From Lindgomyces ingoldianus (taxonomy: Eukaryota; Ascomycota; Dothideomycetes; Pleosporales; Lindgomycetaceae): a stretch of 64,000 nt of DNA. The DNA lies in the NCBI RefSeq assembly GCF_010093535.1, contig NW_022985200.1, positions 293,871 to 357,870 of the forward strand, given 5' to 3'. Both the position numbers and the translations under genes were made by a program. Of the stretch, positions 34,655-46,815 are shown in pieces. Position 1 is the stretch's first letter, and every line of letters begins with the position of its first letter. The notes under the pieces are model-generated. The model did not search any database. It worked only from the letters and a program-made list of their open reading frames with translations, and was not told where the DNA came from.

Positions 34655-36587
34655 ATGGCAAATTTTATTGTTCCGTCTACGAACCGGCCTGAGACAGATA
34701 CTCAGCATCGGTTACAAGGACCAATTCACGCCCAGCGACATGTCCGCGTCATTTGCATTGGAGCCGGAGCATCTGGCCTCTTGATGGCATACAAACTGCA
34801 GCGCCACTTCACAAACTTCTCTCTCACCGTCTATGAGAAGAACCCAGAGGTGTCCGGAACGTGGTGGGAAAATCGATATCCAGGGTAAGTCAAATTGGAG
34901 GTGGGAGCATCTCACCCCAAGTCTACCGACTTGGCAACACCTTTCCCGCGGCAAAGGCATATCAGAACCGAGCTAAGACGGGTTAGGTGCGCATGCGACG
35001 TCCCCTCGCACAACTACACATGGTCATTTGAGCCCAAGCTCGATTGGTCTGCTGTCTATGCCAGTTCCAAAGAAATCTTCCAGTACTTCAACGACTTTGC
35101 GCAGAAATATGGTCTACACAAGTTTTGCAAGATCGAACATCAAGTCATTAGCGCATACTGGAATAATGAGAATGGCGGTTACGACGTGCATATCAAGGAC
35201 TTGAAGAGGAACGAAACCATCCTCGACCATTGCGACATTCTCGTCAACGCCGGAGGAATTTTGAACAATTGGCAATGGCCTGCTATCCCAGGACTCAGCA
35301 AGTACAAGGGCGTGCTTTTGCACACGGCTAATTGGGATGAAAAAATTGATCTTCACGGGCGCCACGTTGGATTGATTGGCAATGGGTAAGGCCCTGCGGT
35401 CGTCAAAAAGGCTCTCCTCACTTACTTTATCCAGCTCTTCCGGTATCCAAGTCCTTCCCACGATCCAGCCCCACGTTAGAAAAGTCACCACCTTCATTCG
35501 CGAGCCAACCTGGGTGTCGCCTGTCCAGGGCCTTGAACAGCACGTCTTCTCCGATAAGGAGCGCCTCGACTTCGCGACGAAACCCAATGTCTTGACTGAG
35601 TACAGGCAGAATGTTGAAAGGGGTTTGAACGGCCAGTTTGGGATATTTTTAAAGGGAACAAACACAAACAACGACACTGAAGTGTACTTTAGGCAGCAGA
35701 TGACAGAGAAGTTGAAGAACCCATATCTGGAAGAGCGGCTGATTCCCAATTGGCACGTCGGCTGCCGTCGCTTGACGCCTGGCGTTGGCTACTTGGAGTC
35801 TCTCGGGAAGGAGAACGTTGAGGTCGTCTACGGCGAGATAAATCAAATTACCGAGAAGGGATGCCTTTGCGACAATGGCAATGAATACCCAGTCGACGTG
35901 CTCATCTGCGCAACCGGCTTCAACACCTCCTTCAAGCCCCGATTCCCTATCGTTGGTCCCAGTGGTAAAAACCTGCAAGACATCTGGAAGGACGAAGCGC
36001 AATCGTACTTCGGCATCGCGGCCGCCGAATTTCCTAACTACCTCATCTTCCTCGGACCTAACTGCCCCATTGGAAACGGCCCCGTACTCTCTGCCATCGA
36101 ATGTCAAGCCGACTACATGCTCAAGCTGATCGATCGATTCCAGACAAACAACATCTCGCAGTTCGCTCCAAAGGCCGAAGCGGTCGCAGACTTCATCGCG
36201 CACAAAGACCGATTCATGCAAAAGACTGTCTGGCACGACCCCTGCCGATCCTGGTACAAGGGTCGACCCGACGGCCCCGTCACGGCTCTCTGGCCTGGCA
36301 GCACCCTGCACTACATCGAAGCGATGATGGAGTTGCGCCTCGACGACTGGGACATCAAGTACAACGGTAATCGATTTGCCTGGCTCGGAAATGGATATAG
36401 TCAGACTGAGCTTGACCCCACAGCCGACTGGGCATACTATATTCGTGAAAAGGATGACGACGAGCCCATTTCAAGGGGACGCAAGTTGCGGCTTATCAAT
36501 CGTAGTGGGACTGTGCAGGCGAATGTTGGAGTCAGCTTTACCGGGAAGAAGGTAGAGGAGGCTGCCGCTGCTGAGTCGAAGCTTTAG
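34655..36587 (+). CDS. Flavin-containing monooxygenase, Baeyer-Villiger type
   Basis: Predicted FAD- and NADPH-dependent enzyme inserting oxygen next to a carbonyl (ketone to ester or lactone). Exons 34655-34884, 34987-35385, 35435-36587, with introns of 102 and 49 bp; 593 aa. FAD-binding GAGASG is at residues 36-41, GTWWENRYPG at about 69-78 and CDVPSHNY just after the first junction. The fingerprint YKGVLLHTANW (183-193) fits the BVMO/FMO consensus, although it starts with Tyr rather than Phe. NADPH-binding GNGSSG is at 208-213 and the ATG motif (ICATGFNT) near 368. The length fits type I BVMOs. An in-frame ATG at 34583 would add 24 hydrophobic residues; the ATG at 34655 fits family N-termini better. 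Substrate unknown. Confidence 0.9.
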
Positions 36588-37889
36588 CTTCAGCTTCAAG
36601 TTTGAGTTAGATTTCCTGATGTCGGATGGTCGGCGGGGAAAAGAACCGAGATATCGGTAGTTGGCTGGCACGGGCAGCGGTGTTCGGTGTGAACGGGTGT
36701 TTGAAGTTGCCACATGGACTCTCGAAATGAAGAGACGTGGAGTGCCACTTGCCAGATATTTCCTTATGTCCAGCTAGCATTTCTAAATATCTAATGTAAA
36801 TATACATTGTCTTGTCTACACGCAACTTGAATGCTGACGATGCTCACTTACAAGCTACATTAGCATATGCTCACATCCCGAGATGCCTTGAAACATAGTA
36901 CTCTCTCTCTCATCTTTTCATTGTAGCTGACACTGAGAATGCGATTCTTAACCAATAGCGGCTACAAACACCCCTTAAAACAACTCGCCGCTATGTCAGC
37001 TAGCTGTGCGTAGGCCCTACTCCATTCGGTTATTTCCTCGATCTCATCGCCAAAATATAGTAACGCCAAATGCCATGGTTTCTCCAACGCACATGGATCC
37101 GTCATCGCTAACACACCCGCCCCCGCAACGCAACCCCAAATTTATTCCAATGAAGATCTCAGCACAGCGCTATTGCGCAAGTGAAACGAAACTGGGTGTT
37201 TTGCCGACAGAACAGCAGGCCGCTTACATGACTGCCAAATCCCGCCAAGCCCAACCACTATTGGCGGTTAGCGGAGCTTGCACTCAGACATGTTGCGGGG
37301 AGCCGATGACAAGTTGCGTGAGCCCCACGGCCGCCCATTTTTTACTCGTCCCACAGCCGCGAACCTGCTGGCTCCCTCTTTGAAGTTTGTTCAGCGGGCT
37401 GGAAAGGCTGGGCCTACAGTGGAGATCCGTAACGGCCCGAGCGGTCGCGCATCACGGACGGAGGTTCAGAACTGCGTACCTGGCGACCCTTTCTGTCATG
37501 GCTTCAGTAATAGGGCTCGACGTGGAAGGCTGAGCAAGATCTGCTGGTTGTGAATGGCGGAGGGCGACGGGACGGAGGGAGAATTATGCCGACCTAAGAA
37601 TTTCGGATAACTCTATTTTGGATACGGTGGGTGTCTGTAAGTTAGTAGTCAGGCCAGGTAAGATGGATGATGATGAGCATCTGGGCAGCGTATAGAAGCC
37701 TGGGGAATCAAGCCTTTGGAGATATATAAGAATGTCATGTCTTCAAGTACATTTAGTTCTTCAGACGAAACAGAGATTTCTACTTCTCATCACACAGTCC
37801 TAGCCTCTAAATAATCTCCACGAGTTTCGCGGTTCTTCACATCTTCCTTTAAGTTCTATACCCGTTCTTCATTTACATACCATTTCAAA
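36588..37889. other. Intergenic region, no gene supported
   Basis: 1.3 kb between two plus-strand genes. Short open frames occur but lack family motifs or splice logic. The last 170 bp form the promoter and leader of the next gene, including a TATA box at 37723. Confidence 0.55.
37723..37730 (+). promoter_or_regulatory. TATA box of the DUF7053-like gene
   Basis: TATATAAG about 167 bp upstream of the ATG, followed by a C/T-rich leader with AATG start context preceded by CAAA. This is a good candidate for a strong, regulated core promoter. Confidence 0.55.
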
Positions 37890-38407
37890 ATGTCTACCAC
37901 CAACGTGTCTACTCCAATCCCTGCTGGTCTTGAGGTTGATGCCGTGCTAACTGCGCTACACAACCATGACTTGATGATCAAGACCCTCTGCCCAGCTCTC
38001 ATTTCTTACGAATTCGAGTCTGGCGATGCGAAGAGCACTGCTACCTATTCTGTAACAGACAAGAAGCCTATTGGCCAGGTATGTATCGCTTCCCTTAATG
38101 CATGGCCACCCCGAGCTCGCTCTATTAGTAGCATACTTCCTGTCCTTAAAATTCCCGTGTTAATAGCTCCTAGACAACCTACAAGCTCACACTCACCAAC
38201 GTCCCCGACGGCGTCGACTCTCTCGTCAACGCCAAGCCTCCAGTGGGCGTGCTCACCATTGCAGGAAAGTGGCGTGTCAAGGACGGCAAGCTGGTCGAGG
38301 ATGTAGAGATTGATGGAAATTTCATGATGAAAAAGATGGCCAAGGGAAATGTTGAGAAGACGCACCCGGAGCAGCATGGAAAGCTGTTGGAGTCAGCTAA
38401 GGCTTAG
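37890..38407 (+). CDS. Small DUF7053-like protein
   Basis: 140 aa from exon 37890-38078 and exon 38174-38407 (intron 38079-38173, 95 bp). The sequence has the look of the fungal DUF7053 family: an ALHNHDLMIKTLCPALISYE segment, a middle YSVTDKKPIGQTTYKLTLT strand pair, then GVLTIAGKWRVKDGKLVEDVEIDGN and a C-terminal KMAKGNVEKTHPEQH helix. The fold is thought to be START-like (lipid or hydrophobic ligand cavity), but no function is established. No signal peptide or membrane segment. The presence of a clear TATA box suggests conditional, possibly high expression. The acceptor at 38172-38173 was chosen because it restores the TTYKLTLTNVPDG strand. Confidence 0.78.
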
Positions 38408-39169
38408 ACAGTGGACTAGTGATGGAGGGGAACTACTCCCCGGGGCTTGGTTGTTGAGATTCCTATTTCGAGCATTACCATTCATCTTCTGAGGCGTTTA
38501 TGCTGAGTTGGATGGATACCTGAATGTGAATGCACTGTTATGAGAAACCCGTTCGTATATGTGAAATGAAGTGAAGGTCGAATTGAATTGAAGGTCCAAA
38601 CGATGAAGAACTGCAAAAGCCACGAAAGGATCAAACATTGGGTGGTGATGTTTCGCCTCATTTTCTACCCCCCCATCTATTCCTCTCCTGTGGCGGATAT
38701 ATTATTCTCTCTCTACCTGGGTACTCACCGTGCTTGTTCAATCATGTTCGTTGATTGGCCCACCACTCACCTAATCGCTCGCTCTGTCGTTGTTGCCTTC
38801 TGTCTACCGCAACTTTAGTTATCTGCCCTTCACCGTACCCTTTGAAATTTGACTGCCAAATCAACAATGGCGAAACCCGTTTTCTACAACGCACCCACTC
38901 GTCTCTTTCTCTCTCAGCTTTCCCAAACCCTTTCTTAACCCTTTCCCTCAGTCTCTAACTTTCTCTCCTCAACCTCCACTCTTTCTTACGAACGCTACAC
39001 TCACCTACATACCGCCATCACCAAAAAGCTGCAGTTTAGCACCAACGCTTCCTTGAAAACGCCACAGCCAGAGCCCTTAGCCGAAGCTTGACATCATCCT
39101 GCACAAATACACCTGCCTTCCCGAAACAGGCAAGCGCAAAATAGGCGAGGATTGTCAGCTGCGACTCAA
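38408..39169. other. Intergenic region with pyrimidine-rich promoter stretch
   Basis: No gene. 38880-39000 is strongly C/T-rich on the plus strand, the usual look of a fungal promoter or 5' leader, upstream of the glycine-zipper gene. Confidence 0.5.
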
Positions 39170-40209
39170 ATGTTCCGGGGAATCGAGCACGTCGCCGGCG
39201 CACTGCGGATGGCCATGGCGGAAGAAACTGGCGCTTTCGTGGTATGTATAACCTTTCAACATATCCGAGCCTTGAAGCCTTAATCCACCCCATTGTCTGT
39301 TTCCCGCCTTTATCTAGTAAGAGGATGCGACTGTGGTAGGATTGTGCTAACACACTGTCGCTGCGAAGGAACTTGGCCTCATAGGCCTGGATAAAGTTGC
39401 TGAAAAATATCACCATAAATTTCCCGGACGATTCGGCAGGAGAAAGAAGATTAAGAAGCAGCTGAGAACGCATTCAGAGCCAAGAGTGTTGAGAGATCGT
39501 GAAGACTCTGATTCGGAGTCTGACGACGATGACCATAGGTCGATGTATGTGCCAGACAGTGACAGGGACAGAGACCGTGATAAGAGGGAAGATAGGGACA
39601 GAGACGCTTCATATGCGTCTCGTGCTGGAGATACTGGGGGTGGTGTGTACTATCCTGCTTCCTCCGCTAGTGACAGGGCGGTTCTGCGAGGAGGTGGTCG
39701 AGCATATGGGTACTTGGGCGGATATCAGGCTGCTGTACGTGTTCATTTTCGTACGTATTTTTTGCTTACCTTTCAATTGCTGAGTATGAGAGTAGCCTCG
39801 GGGACCATCACCAGCCCCTAGAGTCGCCCCACGGCCTGAGACATCAAAGTATGACGGATATGAACCATATCCCCGTGGTCGCGCCTTGCCCTCACGACGG
39901 CGTTCGTTCTCTCACTCTCCTCCCCGTCACTCCCACCGGCTTCGTTTCCACTCCCCATCTCGGCAGCGTGTGCGCTCAAAGTCGCCCAGCCATCATCGAG
40001 CCACCGCTACCATTGTAGGAGCTCTAACTGGAGGCTTCCTTGGGAACCAGGTCAACAAGGGCAGCACGTTGATGACGATCGCAGGTGCCGTGGTTGGCGG
40101 GCTTGGTGCTCGAGAGGCCGAGAAGGCCTACGACAGGAGGAAGGACAGGGAGTTTGAGGAGGAGGAGCGCCGGGAGGAGCGTCGGCACAGGAAGCGCGAC
40201 TCCTACTAA
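39170..40209 (+). CDS. Unknown RD/RS-rich protein with glycine zipper
   Basis: Model: exons 39170-39241, 39369-39734, 39796-40209 (introns 127 and 61 bp), 283 aa, all junctions in phase. The N-terminus (MFRGIEHVAGAL...) is helical. A basic stretch near residues 45-60 (RFGRRKKIKKQ) is followed by an Asp/Arg repeat region (DRDRDRDKREDRDRD). An Arg/Ser/His-rich part precedes a glycine-zipper-like hydrophobic stretch near residues 210-245 (VGALTGGFLGNQVNKG and AGAVVGGLGA), and the C-terminus is highly charged (KDREFEEEERREERRH). The zipper resembles Gly-zipper segments of membrane-inserting proteins. I do not recognise the family. The first exon is the least certain part. Confidence 0.65.
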
Positions 40210-41422
40210 ACCAGACTAAACATAAGAACTAGGAATGGGAAGGACAAGTATCCTGGATCCCTCACGGACGCGTCGGCGTCGATACGAGGATGAATTGACG
40301 AAATTACAACGGCCAGTGGTATGGGTACGGCTTGCTGACCTAGGTGCATGCTAGATAATCTATACCCCCATCAGATTTTTCAATGAATGAAGCAACTCGG
40401 ATGCGGGTTGTGTTTTAGATGAGACGGCTGCGGCGCTTGAGGGTGATGTGACACCAGCCACTGCACAGAGCAAGGGTCGACCGATGGACGCGGCTGAGAA
40501 GTGTGGCGGTCAGGGGTTTGAGTGGTGTGCACTGTGGACGCAGTACAGTGCACAGTGCCCAGGCCCTGATCCCGTTCTGCTTTCAATGAATAATAATAGC
40601 CGGCCACACCGGAGTTGGGTTGTGATCCCGGCAGCACGCTTTGGACGGGGTCGACAAGAGCCTCGGTGCGCACGCGGACGCAGTAGTGAATTTAGACACA
40701 GCAGCGACAGACAGCGCGCGACAAGAGACATGGCCTGCGACGAAGTCGAAATAGGGCTCGGGAAGTCCAGCGCACGAGCTCCCTCTGTCGCGTTTTAGAG
40801 TTAAGCTTCGATGCTGACACGGCTTCCAGAAGAATTGGCTGCTTCCATGTGCCCCGCCCGCCCAGCTGATGCCGCTTGATTTGTCGCAATCCTGGGACCA
40901 CCCGACAGACCAAGCCTCCAGATCTCGCGCAGAGTGTCAATCGCTCCTCGTTGCATACCTAGGTACGACACCACGGGAGACCGCATCCACGACAGTTTGC
41001 CCTGCACACACCTCGCGACACTCTTCCGCAGACACTGTCCCTCGTGGCCATTGCGCTCCTCCGTCTGGCGCCACTCCGCGTCCAATCCCTTAGTCCCGGA
41101 GTCCCGCAGGCCGCCCGCGCAGCCTCCACCCACATCATCGCGCCGCCAATGAGTGCTGACGCTTGCACTCTGCCCACACTTCGCTTTATCGCCAGAGCAC
41201 TTGTCGACCACAACGCCAGCCGTACGCTTCGACTCCTGCATACTCCCACCGCCATGCGGGCCCACTGAACACTACTGAATCCCCCCAAATCGCAGACCAC
41301 AAGTTTTCTGCACGTCCGCTGTCCGTCTGACACCGCTCCGCTCCTCTCGCCCCCGGGCTGCGGCCACTCGCTCCTACTCTTCGCTCCCCTCTGGGCTCAC
41401 GCCAACAGCTGCCATTCCCGCG
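40210..41422. other. Long upstream region of the cNMP/F-box gene
   Basis: 1.2 kb, GC-rich towards the right. Many overlapping short frames occur in both strands but none shows family motifs, so no gene is called. The stretch 41100-41420, C-rich on the plus strand, is probably a long 5' leader. Confidence 0.5.
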
Positions 41423-44400
41423 ATGCGCAGGTACAGGACCGGCAGCCCTGCTGCCCATGCCAGGGTTAACGGCGGGGCCATTCCAGACCCCTTCTCCATG
41501 ATCCGCGCCTACGAGTCCGAGACAAACCCGACCAGGCCCATCCGCCCCTCCCCATTGACCGCTTCCACGATCCAGGGCCTGCCACTGGACTTGCTCGACC
41601 GCCTACGATCGTTCCCATTGTTCCTCTCCGCACCTGACTCGTTCCTCGCTGCAATAGGCGCGCACCTTAAGCCGCAGCTCTACCAGCCGCACGACTATAT
41701 TCTCACCGAGGGTGACCATGCGAAGGCGATGTACTGGTTGGTGCGCGGTGCTGTGCGTGTCACATCTCGAGATGGAGAGAGCACATACGCTGAGCTAAAG
41801 CCCGGCGCTTTCTTTGGCGAAATTGGCATCCTGATGGATATCCCCCGCACCGCCACTATTATAGCAAACACAAGGTCTCTGGTTGTGCGACTGAACAAGG
41901 AAGACTTGAAGAAAGAACTGCCCAACTTCCCAGACGTGGAAAGAGCGATCATGGAGGAGGCAAAGGAACGCCTGTCCATCTTGGAGCGCAAGAAGAAGGA
42001 AATCGGCGGCTCCACCACAAAGGAGCTGACTAAGGCCTTCCAGCGAAACGGTAAGCGCACGCGAGACAGAGTGGACGGAGACGTGGAAATGGGCGACTCT
42101 GGCATCCTAAGAGACGGAGAGGTCGTTAGTGCCTACAAGAAGAGAAAGTCCCCGAGCCCAGGTCTCGCCGAGGCCGCAGCGTTGAGCGTTTTCGGCAGCG
42201 GGAGTGTCAATGTGAGACTTTTGCTGAAAGAACTCCCGCTGTTCTCGAGCCTCCCGGCTGACATCCTCCACTTCATCGGACTGAATGCCCACCCTTGCTC
42301 CTTCCCTCCCTTTACCGATATCGTCCAACAAGGCACTACGGGGCGCGACGTGTATTTCATCGTTCGGGGTGAGGTCGAGATCCTAAACACTAAACCACCA
42401 GAAGAGAACGGTCACGCGACCATGCATATGCGGAGGAAGTCCATTGCGGGGGGAGAACACAGCTTCTCAGAGTTGAAGGCGCGCTTGAGGGCTGGACAGT
42501 ATTTCGGCGAAGTGACCAGTCTGTCCCTAGCTCCTCGCCGAACAGCAACCGTTCGATCCATCTCCTCGGTTGAATGTCTCATGATCAGCGGAGACGTCCT
42601 AAATGACTTGTGGGAGAAGTGCTCTCCAGACCTCCGCCGGCAAGTTGAGAAGGTCGCAAAAGAGCGCCTACAAGCCAATCGAGATACCGATACACACATG
42701 GCTGAAGCAATAGACAACACTCCGAAGATTGACGAGCTAGCAATTGTTGATATTATCCTACCCCGGACACCAAGGAAAAAGAGTGTGCCCACTGTCACCT
42801 TCAGCGAAACTCCTAGCACAATAGATACGCCGTTAACTCCCTCTCGAAGGGAAGAGAGATCGGTGATAGAGCCGTACGACCCAGATCCTTTCCTAAACCC
42901 AGACCTCGACAACATGAGATCGAGATCGCGAAGAGGATCTCTAGCCCCTCCAACCCCTGAGCCACCCCAAAGCACTTCAAATGGCTCGCAGCCAAAGTCT
43001 CCTTCACCCAATGGAACTCCTCTGTCTCCCTCCCCCTTACCGAAGCATTCGTCAACCCCGCCACAGCTAACAGCCGCGTACAAACGGCCGAGGATCATCC
43101 GGCGACCAAGCCGATTTGGTCAAGGAATATTCCCAGATCCGATCCTAATTGAAATCTTCAAGGGCCTTGACGTTGGCGAGCTGATGATAATGCGAAGAGT
43201 GTCGATGCACTGGCTTAAAATCATTACGACCTCGCACGATATTCTAGACAGTCTCGACCTTACTAGATACAATCGCAGAGTAACCGACCGCACCTTATCT
43301 GATATAATATGCCCCTTCGTAGGCGCCCGCCCAAGAGTCGTAGACATCAGCAACTGCTTCCATGTGACCGACGAAGGCTTCGCCGCGCTTGCAACAACAT
43401 GTGGTCCTAATGTCAAAATCTGGCGCATGAAAAGCGTGTGGGATATCACTGGTCCTGCTGTCCTCGAAATGGTCAACAAGGCTAAAGGACTCGAAGAGGT
43501 CGATCTCAGCAACTGCAGAAAAGTAGGAGACAACCTCCTTGCTAGAGTGATCGGCTGGGTCGTCCCTGAACTCCCACCCCAAATGGCCGCCATGAACGCG
43601 CACGCCCAAATGAACGGTCGTCATCGCGCCTACAGCCAGCAACAGAAACCTGGGCAACCCAACCAACCCGTCCCGCAACCACTTCCCCCAGGCACCATCG
43701 TCGGTTGCCCGAAACTGCGTCGCTTAACCCTCTCCTATTGCAAACATATCACGGATCGGTCGATGGCCCATATTGCGGTGCATGCGGCGAATCGCATCGA
43801 GCAGATTGATTTAACGAGATGTACGACGATTACGGATCTTGGGTTTCAACATTGGAGTGTTTATCCATTTCCGAGGTTGACGAAATTGGTGTTGGCGGAT
43901 TGTACGTATTTGACGGATCATGCCATTGTGTCTCTTACGAATGCCGCGAAAGGTTTGAGGGAATTGGATTTGGTATGTCCGAGAAATCCCCGCTCCTAAC
44001 TCTCCCTACTCGCACAATCGTACAGATTTTGATGATATGAATGAATACTGATATAGTCGGTTTCAGAGTTTCTGCTGCGCCCTCTCCGACACAGCAACCG
44101 AAGTCCTAGCCCTTGGCCTCACCTCCCTCACCCACCTCAACCTCGCCTTTTGCGGCTCCGCCGTCTCCGACTCGTCCCTCCGTTCCATTTCCCTCCACTT
44201 GCTCGAGCTCAAACAACTCTCCGTCCGTGGGTGCGTTCGCGTAACCGGGAATGGTGTGGAGGCTGTCGTGGAAGGGTGCAGAGATTTAGAGTTCTTTGAT
44301 GTTTCTCAGTGCAAGAATCTGGGGAGGTGGCTGGATGCGGGTGGTGTGGATGCGGTGCGATCGAGGGGAAGAAGAGTTAAGTTTGAAGTTGTGGCAGACG

Positions 44401-44423
44401 GGAGGTGGAGAACGGGGAAATGA
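41423..44423 (+). CDS. Double cyclic-nucleotide-binding, F-box and LRR protein
   Basis: 968 aa from exon 41423-43972 and exon 44067-44423 (intron 94 bp). Two cyclic-nucleotide-binding domains come first, at residues about 60-175 and 265-410. Their phosphate-binding cassettes read FGEIGILMDIPRTAT (near 130) and FGEVTSLSLAPRRTAT (near 360); both keep the Glu and, nine residues later, the Arg that contact cAMP or cGMP in PKA regulatory subunits. A Pro/Ser-rich linker follows (about 440-565), then an F-box (PDPILIEIFKGL, from residue 570) and leucine-rich repeats of the F-box/AMN1 type to the end (LSNC, LSYCKHIT, LTRCTTIT patterns). The F-box implies a role as substrate receptor of an SCF ubiquitin ligase; nucleotide control is an inference. 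The intron falls between two LRRs. Confidence 0.9.
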
Positions 44424-45264
44424 GGAAGCTAGGTGCAAGTGACCAGTTAGTGCGTGGTTGAAGTTTTTTAGAGTTCGATATGTGACGCGTGCTTGAATCA
44501 CGAAACGGTATAGAGCATACTACAGTTGGATCTGACAAAGGGTTTGGGCTGCGGACGTTGCGAATCGGCGTTGAGCTGTAAACCGTGCATGTGGCACAGA
44601 AGATTCGATCACGCTAGTCAAGACGAAGCTCTGGAAACTCTGTTATCTATTCTCGACTTACGACCGATTAGGAGGTAGAGTAGACGGCTTCTCTCTCTGG
44701 TGCAAGCAGGCAAATAAGCGTGGTTACAGGCGGACCATCTGGTAGTATCTGTGAATTCTTTCATAGCTACCTGGATCAGGGACCTTTTCAACTATGATAC
44801 CAGCTGGCTGTTTTCTTGGGTACTATATTACATCTACACGGGATTTCGGGCTATGCGACGATATTGAATATGGATTAAGCATGGCATTCTTACGAATTCA
44901 AGCGTTTATCTGCCTTGCTTCCATACTAAAAACGCTCCATGATTTTTGCATCCAGTTGATAGGCTCTTATTGGATGGTAGGTGGAAGTTCCTCAAGGGAT
45001 TTTGCTGGACTACTGAGGCATTTCAGGGAGGAGCTGATCACTATTCTGGGTATTTGCCGATAGTATAACTTCTCTTCCTTACTTGATTTGTCTTCGGTAG
45101 ATGTCGCACTCAGTGCAAGCCAGAACGGGATGGCTTCTGCTCAGTAATCCGTACACGATGGACGTGTGAGTATCCTGATATCATAGTTGCCATATCTCCC
45201 AAACATCCGTCGTGCTTGCAGTAAACATTGCTTGGCCCTGATCTGGTCATTTCACAGTCACTTT
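44424..45264. other. Convergent intergenic region
   Basis: Lies between the 3' ends of two genes facing each other. It presumably holds both 3' untranslated regions. An 89-codon open frame at 44794 has no recognisable features. Confidence 0.5.
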
Positions 45265-46098
45265 TCATATAAACTTCTTCCCATACCCCTTCACAACGCC
45301 ATCAAGAATATCTCTCATGCTCTTGCAGCCCTCAATCCCCACCGCCAGCATTCCCTCCACCCTCTCGTTGCGCACTCGAGTCTCCATCAACAAGACGCTA
45401 ACTCTCTCCGTCTTCCCCAACGTGCCCACTGTCAGAAACGGCAACTCCTGCTCCTCGAGGCTATTCAAATCTAGCAGCGGGTCGGAGTTGTCAGATGAGG
45501 AATCGGAAGTTGCGGATGAGGCGGCGGTGCATGCGACGAGGTAGTCTGCCATGGGAATCCCGGCGTCAATGAGGGCGAGTGTGGAGGCATTTATGCATGC
45601 GGCGAGGAGGGAACCATCTTGCGAGATTATGTGCAGATGCAGGGTTATGGTGGAGTGCGGGTAGAGGTGGGTGAGGACAAGGGAGGCGTATACGCTCTTC
45701 AGAGTGTGTTCGAGTTCGGTGATCCGTCTAGAATTACGCATTATTTCAGCGAGTTTTTATTGATAACCTCAAAACGTTGGATGTATGGTGGAATAGTTAG
45801 AGTAATCTTACTTATCACCAACCCTCCTCCTCTTCCTATCTACGCCCGAGAAACCTGCGAGATTAATCTCCACCTCGAGCTTCGCCTCGTTATCTTTCCC
45901 TCCCCTCTGCCCTATCTGTCTCCCTTCTGCGGGCCCGGTAGCCGTACAGAGGATCTTGGTGTTGCCCATCTCGAGATACGAAGAGCCGTCCGCGGCAGCC
46001 TGCACACTGATTTGTGCGTGGATGCGCCGAAGCTCGTTCCAGCGCCGGCCATCAAGGCGCAGGAGCGCGAGGGTATATGTTGAGGTGTCGAGAGGCAT
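45265..46098 (-). CDS. ski6: Exosome core subunit Rrp41/Ski6 (RNase PH-like)
   Basis: One of six RNase PH-fold subunits forming the ring of the RNA exosome, which feeds RNA to Rrp44 and Rrp6 in nucleus and cytoplasm. Minus-strand exons 46098-45812 and 45727-45265 with an 84 bp intron (45728-45811), 249 aa against 246 in yeast. The N-terminal LRLDGRRWNELRR and ADGSSYLEMGNTKI match the family closely; the second exon has the ELEHTL helix, LHIISQDGSLLAACINA, ALIDAGIPMADY and DLNSLEEQELPFLTVG. A short acidic, Ser-rich insert (SSATSDSSSDNSD) sits in a loop. The phosphorolytic active site is degenerate in eukaryotes. The gene is divergent from the SNF2 gene at 46816. Confidence 0.95.
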
Positions 46099-46815
46099 TT
46101 TGTAGTCGATTGGTGCTCAAGGGACGGACACAGTGAAAGACATCTGAACCAACCTTACGGGTGGAAACTAGCACCAGGTTAATTATCTTAGCTGTGGTCA
46201 GAGCTTGGGGATGCAAGGGTCGAGCTGGGCAAGTCCTGCTTGCGTGAAAGCGTGTTAGCGCGCCTTGAAAATCAACCTCCCTAGCTAACGACAGAGCAAA
46301 GGGGGACGGAAGGTCTTGTGCCCCATAGCGTCTTATCTTTGGAATTGCAGAGACCCTATCTATCTCCAAACAAACTCCTGGTCTCACATGCTGCTTTCCA
46401 AAATCAAATCCCTTCTCTGTTGAGGGACCAAATTAATTTCCATCTCATCCCTCAACCTTTGGAATGGGAAGGGGTCAAAGCTTAAGGATGCAAGGGCCAG
46501 GCAGCCCCGCTTCCCACGTGAAACCGCGTTCGCATACCTTCAACCCGCTCTGACCCGTGATCAGCCTTTCACTGTCTCGCTGAAATGTTTTAAGTTGCTC
46601 TTACCAACATATTCACTCTCGTTCCACGTCAGATAGTGACCAATCTAGCGTCTGCCCGATGAGGCATAATAGGCATCTGCCTTCACCGCCAGTGCCATCC
46701 TCCGGCTCCATATTTGCCATTTTCACTATCACCAAGTGAGCCGACTTACATAATAAGAGCGACCGAGCGAGAAACACTTCGTTGGCATTTACTCCTACCG
46801 GGCCACTCGGGCGGC
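46099..46815. promoter_or_regulatory. Divergent intergenic region with a duplicated segment
   Basis: 717 bp between the start codons of ski6 and the SNF2 gene. Two degenerate direct copies of about 60 bp are present (46198-46260 and 46474-46533), sharing TCA(G/A)AGCTT..GGATGCAAGGG and a GTGAAA(G/C)CG word. They could be shared regulatory sites or an old local duplication. Confidence 0.5.

Noticed and set aside
35649..36311. 220-codon minus-strand frame
   Set aside because: Antisense to the monooxygenase; codon periodicity follows the sense strand.
40448..41458. Many overlapping frames on both strands
   Set aside because: GC-rich sequence lacks stops in several frames; none has recognisable domains or consistent splice sites, and the region is best read as promoter and leader.
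44794..45063. 89-codon plus-strand frame
   Set aside because: Lies between convergent 3' ends, no domain, no supporting promoter features.
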